In this document: positions 1-11,458 of the stretch, piece by piece
Layout: every line of letters begins with the position of its first letter
Position numbering within the stretch: position 1 is the stretch's first letter
Origin: Leptodontidium sp. MPI-SDFR-AT-0119
Taxonomy: Eukaryota > Ascomycota > Leotiomycetes > Helotiales > Leptodontidiaceae
Reading direction: 5' to 3'
Length of the DNA stretch: 64,000 bases
NCBI GenBank assembly: GCA_020726505.1
Contig: JAHLEZ010000015.1
Coordinates: 1,798,001 to 1,862,000 of the forward strand
Notes under the pieces: generated by a model
What the model was told of the DNA's origin: nothing
Databases searched by the model: none
Seen by the model: the letters and a program-made list of their open reading frames with translations, nothing else
Translations under genes and position numbers: made by a program

Positions 1-312
1 AGGCTAGGAACTCGAAGTCAACAGGATAGAAGGCCGATCGCCACATTTACGGGGAGATATCAATGGGGTTCATGAGTTGAGACTTGGTATCGTATCATTT
101 GCAGATAATCTGCCGTTTTGGTATCTCATGTGCTCGCAGCGAACAATGCAGTAGAAATCGAGAGAACTGTTGTACACCCTGCTCGGGAATTTGCCATGGT
201 GTCCCTTTCCCCTCACACCGTTCCTTACCACAACTAACCAACCCAACCCAAGCCAAATTCAAAGATTATGTCCTTCCATTATCCCCTCATGATTCCATTA
301 ACGCGCTCCCCT

Positions 313-917
313 TCACTTCTTCTTCTTCTCCAACTCAGCCAGCTTCTCCTCCAATGTCTGAACGTAGCTGTGGACGCGTTGTACCGAGGCTTGCAGGCTC
401 TGTAATAGAAGTCAGCTCCAGTTCATATGTCTCGTTCCAGCAACCCAGTATAAGGTCCGCCGCCGCTTCCGGAAGGTATTCTACGGTATGTGTGAGATGA
501 AGAACTAGATGCAAAGACGCACATAGATATCCTCAGTGAGCAGGCCGTTCGACACCTTGTACTCGTCAAGAACGTAGTAGTAAACACCGGCTCCAGCGAG
601 TGTGCTTCCTAGAAGAAAACCGAACAGTCTGTTTAGAGAAGATAGTTAGCCAACCCAGCTCTTGTGACTCCCCAAACGCCATTCTTTCAGATGTAGGGAC
701 GAAAACAGGAAATGTAGGGCATCTGCTATGCGGTACGTAATATCGCAACAGAAAGTGGGAATACGGACCCTCCTCTGAATGCACCGACTGGCTTCCGTAC
801 TGGCAGAGGTGCTGCGACTTCTGCGAATCTTCGAGTGGAGGTTTGGAAGCTTCGGGATGTGAGGGATGCGGAGGGAGAGGAGAGGCGCATTGCCGGTCTG
901 AGGATGCGCGATGCCAT
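313..917 (-). CDS. small mitochondrial membrane protein (hypothetical)
   Basis: Three exons close into a 113-residue protein: 769..917, 523..628 and 313..399, with introns 629..768 and 400..522. The N-terminus is rich in Arg, Ser and Ala and nearly free of acidic residues, as in a mitochondrial presequence. Residues about 51-69 (LFGFLLGSTLAGAGVYYYVL) form one membrane segment with a glycine-rich face. The C-terminal 28 residues are a short helix or coiled coil ending in a Lys cluster. This layout resembles small single-span inner-membrane proteins, but I do not recognise the family, so the role is unknown. The first donor is GTCCGT, which is weaker than usual. The gene lies head-to-tail upstream of the PDI gene on the same strand. 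Mitochondrial location is inferred from the presequence only. Confidence 0.7.
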
Positions 918-1472
918 CTTGTTGCTGTTCTGCTCTTAAATATTTGAATACGTTGGGTGCGAATCGCGTTTTGGGAGAGATCCTGTTCTTCGGCCGGAAT
1001 CAATTGGGTTGCTTTGAAATGGTCTTGTGCTGTTGTTGATCTTTGAGCTCACATCCCAGCCCGTACCCCGGATTCCCTGTTCGATTTGAACCTCAGGCTA
1101 GACACCTACCCGTAAATGTTGAACGCAAGCGAGTTGGACAAAAAGGCGGAGGGGGATTATAAAATAAAAGGACACATCCTACATGGCTAAACCCGAGGAG
1201 TATGAATTGTTGATGTTGCTTTTTGTAGTTTGATTTAGATAAGAATATTGATGTTGATTATATCATGCAAGCCATTAATTACAATTTAAAAAGACAGGCT
1301 CGCCGATTCACATCAAGGCGTAGTAATCGAGGAGATAGATTATCAGAAAGGTCGCTAGCAATTTTATTATGTAGGCTATTCCAGAATTCCGGGATGCCAT
1401 TCGTACTCCTCGCTGGATTTCAGGAGGTAAAATGAATACACGTCATGAAAAATTTGCTCCTGATTGCACCCA
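918..1472. other. intergenic, PDI 3' side
   Basis: No convincing gene is seen. The stretch holds the promoter side of the small mitochondrial gene and the presumed 3' UTR of PDI, which is A/T-rich around 1200-1300. Confidence 0.5.
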
Positions 1473-3291
1473 CTACAACTCATCATGGTCCTCAGCTGCC
1501 TCCGTGGCCTTGCTCTTGACTGCCTCAGTAGCCTCCTCAGCGTCCTCCTTAGCAGCCTCAGTTGCGGCAGCGGCTTGCTCGGCCATCGACTCGACGATTG
1601 GCTTCTCGGCTTCAGCAGCCTCTTCCTCGTATGTGACCTCAACAGCATGCTTGCCGTTCTCCTTGACAAACTTGATGAGATCCTCAATGCTACGGCTGCC
1701 GCTGTAGGTGACTGGGTTCTTCTTGTCGCCAGCCTTGTAAAGCTTGATAGTAGGGAATCCTTGGATCTCATCGGGGACGTCGTTGAGGGTAGCATCAACT
1801 TTAGCGATGGTGACCTTGTCAGTGAAACCAGCATCAGCGTAAAGCTGAGCGAGGATATCGTACTTGGGGGCAAGAGCCTTGCAGTGACCACACCATGGGG
1901 CGTAGAACTCGATCAAGACATCCTTCTTGTCATCCAAAACAATATCGTCGTAGTTCTTGGCAACAACGATTTGGACTGGGCCTTCTTGGGTCTCTGGGAT
2001 AGGCTCAGACTTGATGCTCGGCTCAACCTTGCCTTCGACGAATTCAGAGACAAACTTGCCAATGGTCTCGGCAGTGATCTCCAATTCTTGGTCATACGGG
2101 TACTTCTTGTTGTTAACGGTGTCTTGGATGGCGAAAGCTGGGAATTTGTCGGCCTTGAGGTTCAAGTTGCCAGCGTGAGCACCGAATGCCTTAGCATCAA
2201 TGGTAGCGAAGCTGACCTTGCCTCTGTGGAGCTCGGCGACATCCTTAAGGGCCTTGGAGATGGTAGTTCGCTCTTCCTCGGTCTCGGCGAAGATGTATGC
2301 CAAAGGAATTCCAGTGGCCATGTAACCGGCGTATGTTTCTGGGCCAACCTCACCGATCAAAGGAATTGATGCGGTGTTGGCAAACTTCTCAATGGTCTCC
2401 GCGTCGAAGGTCTCAGCGAAAACAGTCTTGCCCTCATCGAACGACTTGTAGAGAACAACGGCTGGGAAGCTAACACCCTCGGCCTCGGCCACATCAGCGT
2501 CGTTAACAGCACCGAAGAGGAAGTTGTCCCGAAGCTTCTCAGCAACGGTTGTGAATGTGGTATTGGAAGTCTTGTCGTCGGCGGCCAAGTATGCGACCAA
2601 AACGACCTTGTCAGCAGTCTTAAAATCCTCGAGGGTGTCCTTGGACAAAATCGAAACGGCAGGGAGGGATTGCTTGGTCATATAGGAGACAATCCTGTAT
2701 ATAATTGTTAGCAAATATAAAATTGTGTCTACGTGGTGTATGCGACTTACGCAGGTGCCTTTCTCGCGCCGGAGTATGGAGAGACGTTATCAGCACCCCG
2801 GAAGACTTTCAAGGTTGGGTATCCCTCGACGCCAAAGCTTTGGCAGAGATCAGCCTCCTCTGTGCAGTCAACCTTCGCAAGCTTGATATTCTTCTCCTTC
2901 AGGGTTGTGGCAGCTTCCTCGTATTCTGGTGCAAGAGCTTTGCAGTGTCCACTGTGGTGCAATTAGTAATTGACTTTGAACAGGTGTCATCTCTGGAGAA
3001 ACTCACCACCATGGCTGAATTGAACGAGCAAACGTTAGTAATGTTACGGGAAATGCATGGGACATTGGGAACATACTGCGAAGACTAGAAGAGAGGACTA
3101 TGTTAGCTGAAGCTCGAAGATGAATATTGCGCTGGAAACGCCAAGGCTGAGAATGACTTACACTCTGCCAGAACCAAGTCATTGTCTTTGACGAAATCTG
3201 GGAATGTCTCCTTGGTCAAGGAAGCAACATCCGAAGCTGATGCGACAGCGGCGGAAACAAGGCCAACGGCCAATGCTTTGAAGGTACGCAT
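1473..3291 (-). CDS. pdi1: protein disulfide isomerase
   Basis: This is the ER oxidoreductase that forms and rearranges disulfides in secretory proteins. Five exons give 522 residues: 3162..3291, 3077..3084, 3007..3014, 2751..2951 and 1473..2694. A signal peptide occupies residues 1-20. The first thioredoxin domain has the active site CGHC at 49-52, followed by two redox-inactive b/b' domains. A second active-site CGHC lies at 384-387. An Ala/Glu-rich acidic tail ends in HDEL, the ER-retention signal. Length and a-b-b'-a' order match the fungal family. Exons 2 and 3 are only 8 bases each, and the first active site is assembled across exons 3 and 4. The branch sites GCTAAC, ACTAAC and ACTAAT and the frame closure (1569 coding bases) support the model. 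A probable 5' UTR intron lies at 3311..3424. Confidence 0.95.
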
Positions 3292-5774
3292 TTCGGTTTA
3301 TCTGGAGGGTCTTGTCAAAACGTCAGTATGATGTCTCCCGAGAGGACAAGCAATAGGAATGATCGGAGAGTAATGACAGATTAGATCTGCTAAATTTCTG
3401 ATAGATCAATGGGGTAGAACGTACTTCTGCGTTTATCGAGATGAAAGAAAGTGGTTGTGGGTAAGGGGAAGAAAGAGAGGTGGCAATGAGGAGACGAGGG
3501 GGACTTATAAATTAGGAGGGAAGGCTGAACACGGCGGAGGCGGAGACTCAGCGCTAAAATAGGAACACACACATCTGTCCTCATTCATTCACTCGAGAAC
3601 TTACAGCTCGCATGCACACCATTATTAATATTCACCGCTGCTGATCCTAATCGCATACTGCAACTACCATCGCATAAAGGGGGGGGGCGGATAGTTAAAG
3701 TCACCAATGAATCCAAGTACTTAACCCGTCACAGATCCACCAATTGCATTCATAGCATCCCCTCCCTTCATGCAATGCCATGCCTACCTACAGGTGACTT
3801 CTCAAAGGATGAGGCTACATGTACGATCCTTTCATCCTCCAGCACTGCCTTTCTGAAGTTCTAAAGATGACATTATCCACAGAACTCGGAAGTAAGATCT
3901 CTACCAAGCAGTAATTCGGGCCTCTTTGCCGCCGCCATTGTATAAGCAACTGTGTTCACTCTTTCATGTTCACATAATCAAGGATGATGCGAGACGGAGA
4001 ACACCTGTTCTTCCAACTGGAGTGACAAAAGACCTTGGCAATCCATCTTGTTGTGTCACATAAGCGCACCTGTACTCTGTTAAAGTTAACATGAAATTTC
4101 CGAGTCAAGAGTCTTTGTCTGTAGTTGAGTGACCTGGGACCAATTCGGGCCACCTTTTTGAGTTTCTTTCGGCCTTTTGGACTTTTCCGATGACACTCTG
4201 CGCTGCGTCTACAGTATTTATTTTGTAACATTTTATTCAACAATTCACCCGAGTATAATTCATGGCGCTTGTGAGATGTCTCGTTTTCAGGGAGACTTAT
4301 ACACACTTCACATACACATAAGGGAGGATGAAGAATTCAAGCCACCCACTTCCTTTTGAATGCAACATCTGAAGAGAGCTCCGATGCAAAACCATTATTC
4401 CAGTTGTCTAAAATCGGCTTGGACATTCACATTTTATTATCCATCCTCATAGTTTCTCAAGCGACATTGGGACGGGCTCAAAAGTTGGAGCTCGTGCGAA
4501 GTCACTTGGTTGAATTTGGATGATAGAAAGCTTTCCTTACCGCTGCGGCGCTTCTTGATTTCCCTGATAATACATGTTTTATCCCAATGAATTTTAGCTT
4601 CCCTTCCTCTCATAGTATGTCCATTACTATGGGAATCACTATGAAAGTCTGTGTTCTTTCCCGCCTACTGCCTTCAAAGGCGCAGTCGATTTCCATGCTC
4701 TTTTCTTCCCTAGGTATTACTACAGCAAATTATTATTTAACAATATATCCAGTGCGATATCTTAGCCAAGTGCAGATTTCTACATAATCCGATAGGGGTT
4801 TTTATTTTTTTAATTTTTTTTAAATGATTTCAAGATATTTCCAAGAAGACTATAGAAGCATTGAGGACAGCTTGCGTTAGAGACCTATTTCCCAGTCTAG
4901 CTTGGTACACTAGCTGCTGTTCACAACTCCAACGCAAGCCTAGAATATAGCTCCCATCGGCCTGATAAGCCTAGTTTGGCCATCATCTAGGTCTCGAAAC
5001 CTTTGAACCGCCATTCAAAGGTTCCGTAGGCGGTCGAGCCGGGAATGATTCTTGGCCGCGTATTTGCTACCCTACTTATGAGAGGCCCACACTTGCGTGA
5101 ATATACAGCTGAGAAGAAGAGATATTTCACGTCAAGTCTACTGGGTGGAAAGGATGTTTAGTCTGTAAAGATTATATTTCCTTGGGCGGCCACGTTGGGT
5201 AATTTGGAAGCTGGTCAATGTCATGAGATGGACTCAGGACTCAAGCGACACGGATTTGATAGGCGCCTGGCCCGGAGGATGAAGATCAAGATGTTGAAAA
5301 CAAGAGAATGCCGGCACCAGTGTATACACAGTGCAATAAGCTGCTCTTCCAGACTCCTACTTGGGGCTGTTATATTTGACGCTTTCGTGCTCTGGTGAAG
5401 GCGGTTGGCCGTGTCGCGACTTCCTCTTTAGGCAGGACTACCTAGATTCGAGAGCCGAGACCGATTGCTGTACCTACCTGCCATTCTCGCCAGACATAAC
5501 ACTGCTCAACAGTTCATCTTAAAAGCTCGTACTGCCTGTTCCTTTCCATCTGGTCTCGATCGTCCACCTCAACCTTCACCCTTCTCGTGGGCCAACGTCA
5601 ACAAATAAACAAACAGAAATGATGCCTCTGCCATCGCACTTTTGACTGCATTCTTCCAAACCGTGGACTTGGTCCATGATGGATGCTGGCGTCTAGTCAA
5701 GGCACTTCATACTGTCACCCTTCGATTCATCTCTTCCGCCCTCGCATTGTAACGAAGCCCCCCAACATCTGCGG
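3292..5774. other. long intergenic region (2.5 kb)
   Basis: It contains the PDI promoter, whose likely 5' UTR intron is 3311..3424 (donor GTACGTTC on the minus strand), and the promoter of the gene at 5775. There is a run of eight or nine G near 3680 and T/A homopolymers near 4800. The small open frames present have no recognisable protein character. I see no RNA gene. Confidence 0.5.
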
Positions 5775-8700
5775 ATGATGGAATCCGTTCAACCTCCTGC
5801 CCGCCCTACAGGCCTTGACAATAGCCATGGAGGAGACGGAATTCTAACGCGTCCTCGAGCCAGCAGTGAAAGAGATCTAATGCGGAGCAGTATGAGCATT
5901 CAGCGACCTGACGAAAACCGATCTCCTGCCAACTTCTCCAGGGCTTGTGAGAGCATGCTCAAGACGACTACCGAGACGGGAGATATTGGCATGTTTTCCA
6001 TCAAGCCATTACGCCTTCCTCAATCACTTGGCACACCTCGAAGACTTGCTGCGGGCTACAACCCCGAGATTGGACACCAAAAGCCCAGACAGAACTTCCA
6101 GCCTTATGGCGTGCCTGTCGTCGATGACAGGAGACGACTACCTTCTTATGCCCGAGACGCCGCGTCGGAGGTCATATCTATGTACGAAAGTGCCAGCCAA
6201 AAATCCGCAAGCCGAGTCTTCGACGAGCCCGACTACCGTTCTTACTCAATGACCCAAACATCCTACTCATCTTATACTCTATCCAATCATCGGTCTTACA
6301 ACAGTCTTCGGAGCCAGGCAGACGCGAACACTCAAGTTCAGCGCCCAAGATCCCCATTCGCGTACCCAGCTCGATTGAAGCGACCTGGATTCCGTCCATC
6401 GTCTCCCGCATTAACAGATGGAGGCATCGTGGACTACAGTCGCCGTGCTGAGATTGAGAGGATACCCCAAGTATGTGATGCGCACCTTGTATTCTCCTCT
6501 TCCACTTAGCTTAACATGCCATTGGACGAGTAGAAAAGATCGTCGCGAATGCTAACAAGTTGCTATTAGGGAGTCGGCCATGGCACGTCTTCCCCATCAT
6601 CTTTGTACGCACAGAGGCGTAGACCTCACCAGTCGCTCCGACCCGACACCAACAGATCAACACCCTCTCTCCTGAGCCAATCTTCTCCTCCTCGCCGATC
6701 GTCGAGCCCACTCGTCTCTCGCAGTAATGGAATATCAAGCTACGACTGGGCTCGGAGGCCGGGACCCGCATCTGTAAATACATCTCCTGCTCGTAGCACT
6801 TTCAGCCTTGCGTCAACTGTCAATCTCTATGCATCTGCGCAGCCTCCGCCAACTACAACGACACCTGGAAAAGTCCCTCCGCCGTCACCACTCTACTATG
6901 ACTACACTGAAGACTTCGAGGTAGAAGTGTATAATGAGCCAGCGACTATGGAGCCACCGCCTCCTTTTCGAATTGATAAGACCATTCCGGAAGATCGCCC
7001 CATGAGCTCGGAGCGGCCGCTGTCAATGGGACCTGGCTCAGACGATAGTTACAACGCATTCCAAGCATTATTACCTGGACGATCGGTCCCCCTCAAGTGC
7101 ATTCAAGATAAACAACCTGATCATAACGCTCTGGAATCGAAAGAGGAGGCTCTTGCTGTCCAGCCTACACCAACTGATACTGACGCGACTTCATCGGGTG
7201 ATCGTAGCAGCATTTCTCGGGATCGCAAATCTGTCAGACTGTCCGGACTAGGCTATGGAGCTCAGCAGTTGAGAAGTCATGTTGACGAAGCCTTCGGAAA
7301 CTTCCCATCATCGGCTTTGGAGATAACAGATCCTAACAAACAGGAAAATAGCTCGGTTGCAGAGTCCCGAAATGATCAAGCACTGAGCGAAAGCCTGGGA
7401 AAAGACGCAGAACTACCATCTGCGAGGAGCTCATACAGCATTATCACCAGCATCCCGCACTTTCCTTCTCCACCGAATGTACAAGACATATCACAGTCTA
7501 AGGATGCGGCGGATACAGCTTCGGCTAAGGCTGCTGCAGGACCTTTCCTGAAGTCTTCGGGATCTCAAGAGCCAGTCCAGGACTCAAGTCCACCCACTAA
7601 GCCATCTCTCACTACCCAACATCAACACATTGATGCAAGCCACAGTGATAGTCTCAAGTCTCATTCTAGAACACTTGATAAAATGAGATTAAGCGAATAT
7701 AAACCCTCCGGGGTTGTGATCCCTGAACCAGCAGAGCACATCAACGCAATAGAAGCTGGGAACAGACACAGAAGTGCGCAGGAGAACCAAGCAGTGCTTA
7801 AGTCCGTGAGAAGAACGCCCATGACATCTCCGACAGTTCCTGAGGGGTTCAAATTGCGCAAGGCTGATACGGATCATGATCATACCCCCCAAATGTCGCT
7901 ATTCAATCGACGGAGGGCTGCAGATAGCCAGAGAGCGCCACAAATACAACCTCTCAAGCGCAGTCAATATTATGGTGGCCGACGATTGGACCTTTCTAGT
8001 ATATCAGATCAAGAGGCACCCAACGTTCCAAACTTCAGTCATCAGATTCCGAAGAAAGACATGCCTCGTTCAGAATCGCCCATGCTGGCACCAAAGCCAA
8101 TCTCACCAGCAAGACAGCTGAAACTGAAGAACAGTGTCCCACAACTTATGAAGGCTCTTCCGCCACTTCCACCAGAGCCATCAAGTCGACCAGGATCTCC
8201 AACAAGCCAACTTGAATCAGAGGAGATTGAGCTTCCCTGCAAATTCTCACCACTTGAACGGGACTTGGGCACCAACCCAATTCAAATAAAGCCAAAGGTG
8301 CCTGCCAAGACCGTCTTGCCAAAGTCAACCCTATCCATTGAGAATGACAAGAAGGTAGAACCTAAGACTGTGGGTGTAGTTCCCACAATTACTGCTACCG
8401 AAGATATCGTGTCTCTAGCTGGAGATTCCGAGAGTTCGCTTCCTCCGCCTCGAATGAAGCTCAAGGTGAAGTCATCTGGCTCTCAACGCCCTACTTCTCC
8501 ACCTGACTCCCGTCCATGGAATCTGGCAGAGAACTATCCTTGGTCGTCCCAAACTCCAAGTGTTCGCCTACCTTTAGTCGTCCCAGACCCTCAAGTCTCA
8601 CTTTCGAAGCCTCCAAGGTTCAAGTTGAAAGTTACGAGAGCGTCCAATTCGACCCAAGGAACGATCCGTGTAAATCGCGATTCTGGCGAATCAAAGTCAA

Positions 8701-9347
8701 TAGCCGGGTTGCACCTGCGAAATCCAAAAGACCTCTTTACGCCCTCTACAGGAATCGACAATATCTTTCGCCAAGTGAGTAGACATCTTCATTCAAGGAA
8801 AGCCAGCATGGCAAGCAGTCATGCCGATCAGATCGATACAAACCTACCATCAAGCTCAATCTCAAATTCCACATCTACACCTAATCCTCCAGACCCTGAC
8901 TTCACGCAACTTCCACCGGTATCAGTAAATCCGCTCGGTACCTCTGAAGCACGAAGTGTTTTTTCAGATGATAGCTCCCATGTTCATGGAAACCATAGTC
9001 TACGTCTACGAGGAAGACTTTCGAATTTAAGAGCAAAAATTGCCGCTCCCTACGCGAATAGAGCTGGCACTCAATCACACGACGATATCACATGGAGAGA
9101 TAGACATGGCGCAGAAGCTCCCATTCCTTCTGCTACCAGGTCTATTCCCGATCTTCATTCTAACAGGAAGAGCACTGATAGTGTTAGACCAGTGCGACGT
9201 TGGGTTGAGAAAGCACGTCGCCAAAAGCTGAAGGCCAAAGTTCACGTTCAAGGCTGGCTGAAGGAAGCAAAATCGGCGATCGTAACGCGAGTTAGGACAC
9301 GCAGCAACACAGGAGATGAAGGAAATTCGAATGACATCAAGGACTAG
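5775..9347 (+). CDS. large disordered Ser/Pro-rich protein (orphan)
   Basis: Two exons (5775..6470 and 6570..9347) separated by a 99-base intron with a GTATGT donor and a GCTAAC branch give 1157 residues. The protein is almost wholly low-complexity: rich in Ser, Pro, Arg and Lys, with many SP/TP and RxxS-like sites suggesting heavy phosphorylation. No membrane segment or signal peptide is visible. The last 100 residues are strongly basic (the segment rich in RRWVEKARRQKLKAK) and could be a nucleic-acid- or membrane-binding tail. Two in-frame ATG codons stand together at the start; the first was chosen. I do not recognise a domain. It may be a scaffold or cell-polarity protein, but nothing in the sequence fixes a function. 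The uninterrupted 926-codon second exon makes it a real gene. Confidence 0.8.
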
Positions 9348-10115
9348 GGTTTAATTGTTTCTTCTGGGCTTGTGTGCACGGTGTAAAGAAGATTCTGTTT
9401 GTGTTTAGTTTGCCGGGCAAAGGATAATGTGGCCTGAGCAGCTGTTAGGCTGTAGGACTAGGACCCATGCTCAGTGTCTGGTCTGTTATATCACGGCTTT
9501 CGCTCTGTGCAATAGTAGCTTTATTACATATTGTCTTGGGGAAATTCCACAGTTGTAGGGCTGAACGGGCTTAAGGTTGTCAGTCTATGGATTGACTTAG
9601 CTTAGCTTTCGCTAAATGGAGGGTATCAAAGGCGGCTCTCTTCAACCATGCTGTAATAATTCTCTTTAGGTGATGGTCCGGCCCTCCTCAGTCTCCACAA
9701 CAACTACCAATATCCATAGTTGTGACACTTCTAGATTCGAGGAGCCATTGTAAACGAAAAGTCCGATTGGGCTTGCCCACGAATCTGTGGCACTCTTCCT
9801 CGGCAATTCCTAACGCTGTTCTGTGGCCAGACCCTCTCTCTCCATCAATTCTGGCATGGGTCCGTCACGAATCAATGTTGTCCCCCAGAGAACTACAAGA
9901 AGACCTCGGGGAACCCCCAAACCCCTGTCCCTGACTTACACTCAATTCCAACAACTGCCACCAAACTTGTACGTCGCCATTCTCAAGTACTGCTATCTCA
10001 CATGATCAATATCAAACATCAATACCTTTCAAGTAAGTAAATAACATCCATCCAAGTTGTGCTTTACATTCGATGCTGACTTCTCACTCTCAAAGGCAAC
10101 TTCAACAATAACAAT
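9348..10115. other. intergenic
   Basis: No gene is seen. A possible 5' UTR intron of the next gene lies around 10033-10096 (donor GTAAGT, acceptor near CTCAAAG). Confidence 0.4.
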
Positions 10116-10988
10116 ATGTCCACCACACAACAATCCACCATCCAACCCCCCCTCATCCCAGCCAAACCCATATTTCGCAACCCCTTCTCAAAGACTAAAT
10201 CCATCCGCAACCCAACCCCCCGCAAACCCACACTACACAAACGCACCGTCCTCACCCCCTCCTCCTCCGTTGACCCCCGTGCTCTCCAATTGGCTCTAGC
10301 TCAAATCGCCCACGAGCCGGATTTCGACACCCCTTCCCCTGCCTCGGCGTCCTCAGCGTCCTCAAATCGCTTTTCTTTCTCGTCTATCTTCTCGCGTTCA
10401 TCGAAATCTCGCTCTCGTCCCCGCTCCTTGTGGGAGCTGGAGGGGGAGGAGACGGGGGATGTGGATGAGGATGAGCCACCGGTAGATGAATTGCTTACCA
10501 TCCACCATTTCAATACGGAGTATGGACCTGTGTCCCATGGTTGCCGGTGGGTACGAGCGGAGGCGGAGGTGGAAGTTGAAGCGGAAGTCGGAGAGGAGCG
10601 CGGGGTTGAGAGTGAAGTTAGCGGAAGGCAGAGTTTGAGGAGGAGGTGTGTTTCTTGGGGGATGGGGGTTCTGAGGAGGGTTTCGGCTTTTTCGGCTGCT
10701 TGTTTGAGGAGGGTATCTGCTTCGGTTGGTCACGATGCTGGTGGAGTTATTGATGGAGGTTTTGTTAATGTTAATGCTAGTGATGATGCAGAAAGTGTAA
10801 GTGAGGATCCTTTGGCTTTCGCTAAGGAATGGGTTGTTGAGGTTAGGATGGGAGCGACGGAGATGATTAGTCCCAGGAGTCCGAGGAGGGTTGATGTGCG
10901 CTTCAAAAGGAAGAGTTTGAGGGAGGTTGTGGGGTGTTGGATTGAGAAGGTGATGTTGAAGAGGGGTGAGAAGGATGTGAGTTTTTAG
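10116..10988 (+). CDS. hypothetical basic protein, 290 aa
   Basis: A single-exon open frame of 290 codons preceded by an A/C-rich leader with an adenine-rich ATG context (ACAATAACAATATG), typical of fungal starts. The N-terminal 45 residues are Pro, Lys and Arg-rich. A Ser-rich block and an acidic stretch follow, then a segment of alternating Glu and Val, and a C-terminal half with repeated LRRVSA-like basic patches. There is no membrane span or signal peptide. The family is not recognised. The second half is strongly G-rich and its codon use looks less constrained than the first half, so the true 3' structure could include an intron or an earlier end. The gene is convergent with MON1. Confidence 0.5.
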   Translation: MSTTQQSTIQPPLIPAKPIFRNPFSKTKSIRNPTPRKPTLHKRTVLTPSSSVDPRALQLALAQIAHEPDFDTPSPASASSASSNRFSFSSIFSRSSKSRSRPRSLWELEGEETGDVDEDEPPVDELLTIHHFNTEYGPVSHGCRWVRAEAEVEVEAEVGEERGVESEVSGRQSLRRRCVSWGMGVLRRVSAFSAACLRRVSASVGHDAGGVIDGGFVNVNASDDAESVSEDPLAFAKEWVVEVRMGATEMISPRSPRRVDVRFKRKSLREVVGCWIEKVMLKRGEKDVSF

Positions 10989-11458
10989 ATCTGTTTTTGG
11001 CTGTCTAGTTGTTTAGGTTGTTCCTTGCTTGAATGCTACTTCACCGGTTGGGAGGGAAGGAGGAAAAGTAATATTAATTTTGGGGAGCGGAGGACAAAAA
11101 ATTGGATTGTGGTGTTTGGATTTTGAGGTTTGGATTTGATGATTTGATTTTTTTCATATATGTATTTTTTTTTTTTGGTTATTGAGCCAGCACTATTGGC
11201 GCGGAAATGGCGTTTCTGATCAACTGCTTGCTTGATGGGTATACCACTGTACAATTACGTATCGAGTAAGTAAGAGGGAGCGTTGCCCCTGCTTGGATAG
11301 AATACTTTGCCGCATTTTCAACTTCTAGGTAAAGTCGCGACACTTGTCGTCAAAATGTCCTGTGGTTGTCAACAGTGGCGGTGACATGGTTGATGACACA
11401 GGAACAAGTGATAAATTTCGAGCTTTGATCATATTTCGTCTCTTGATTCTTGGTTGTC
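10989..11458. other. convergent 3' region
   Basis: This is a 3'-to-3' spacer between two converging genes. It has a T-run near 11160-11177 and no coding signal. Confidence 0.45.

Noticed and set aside
84..500. 138-codon plus-strand frame
   Set aside because: It is antisense to the last exon of the small mitochondrial gene and has no protein character.
1464..2369. 301-codon plus-strand frame opposite PDI
   Set aside because: It is a shadow of the PDI coding strand caused by its codon bias. The PDI frame is unmistakable.
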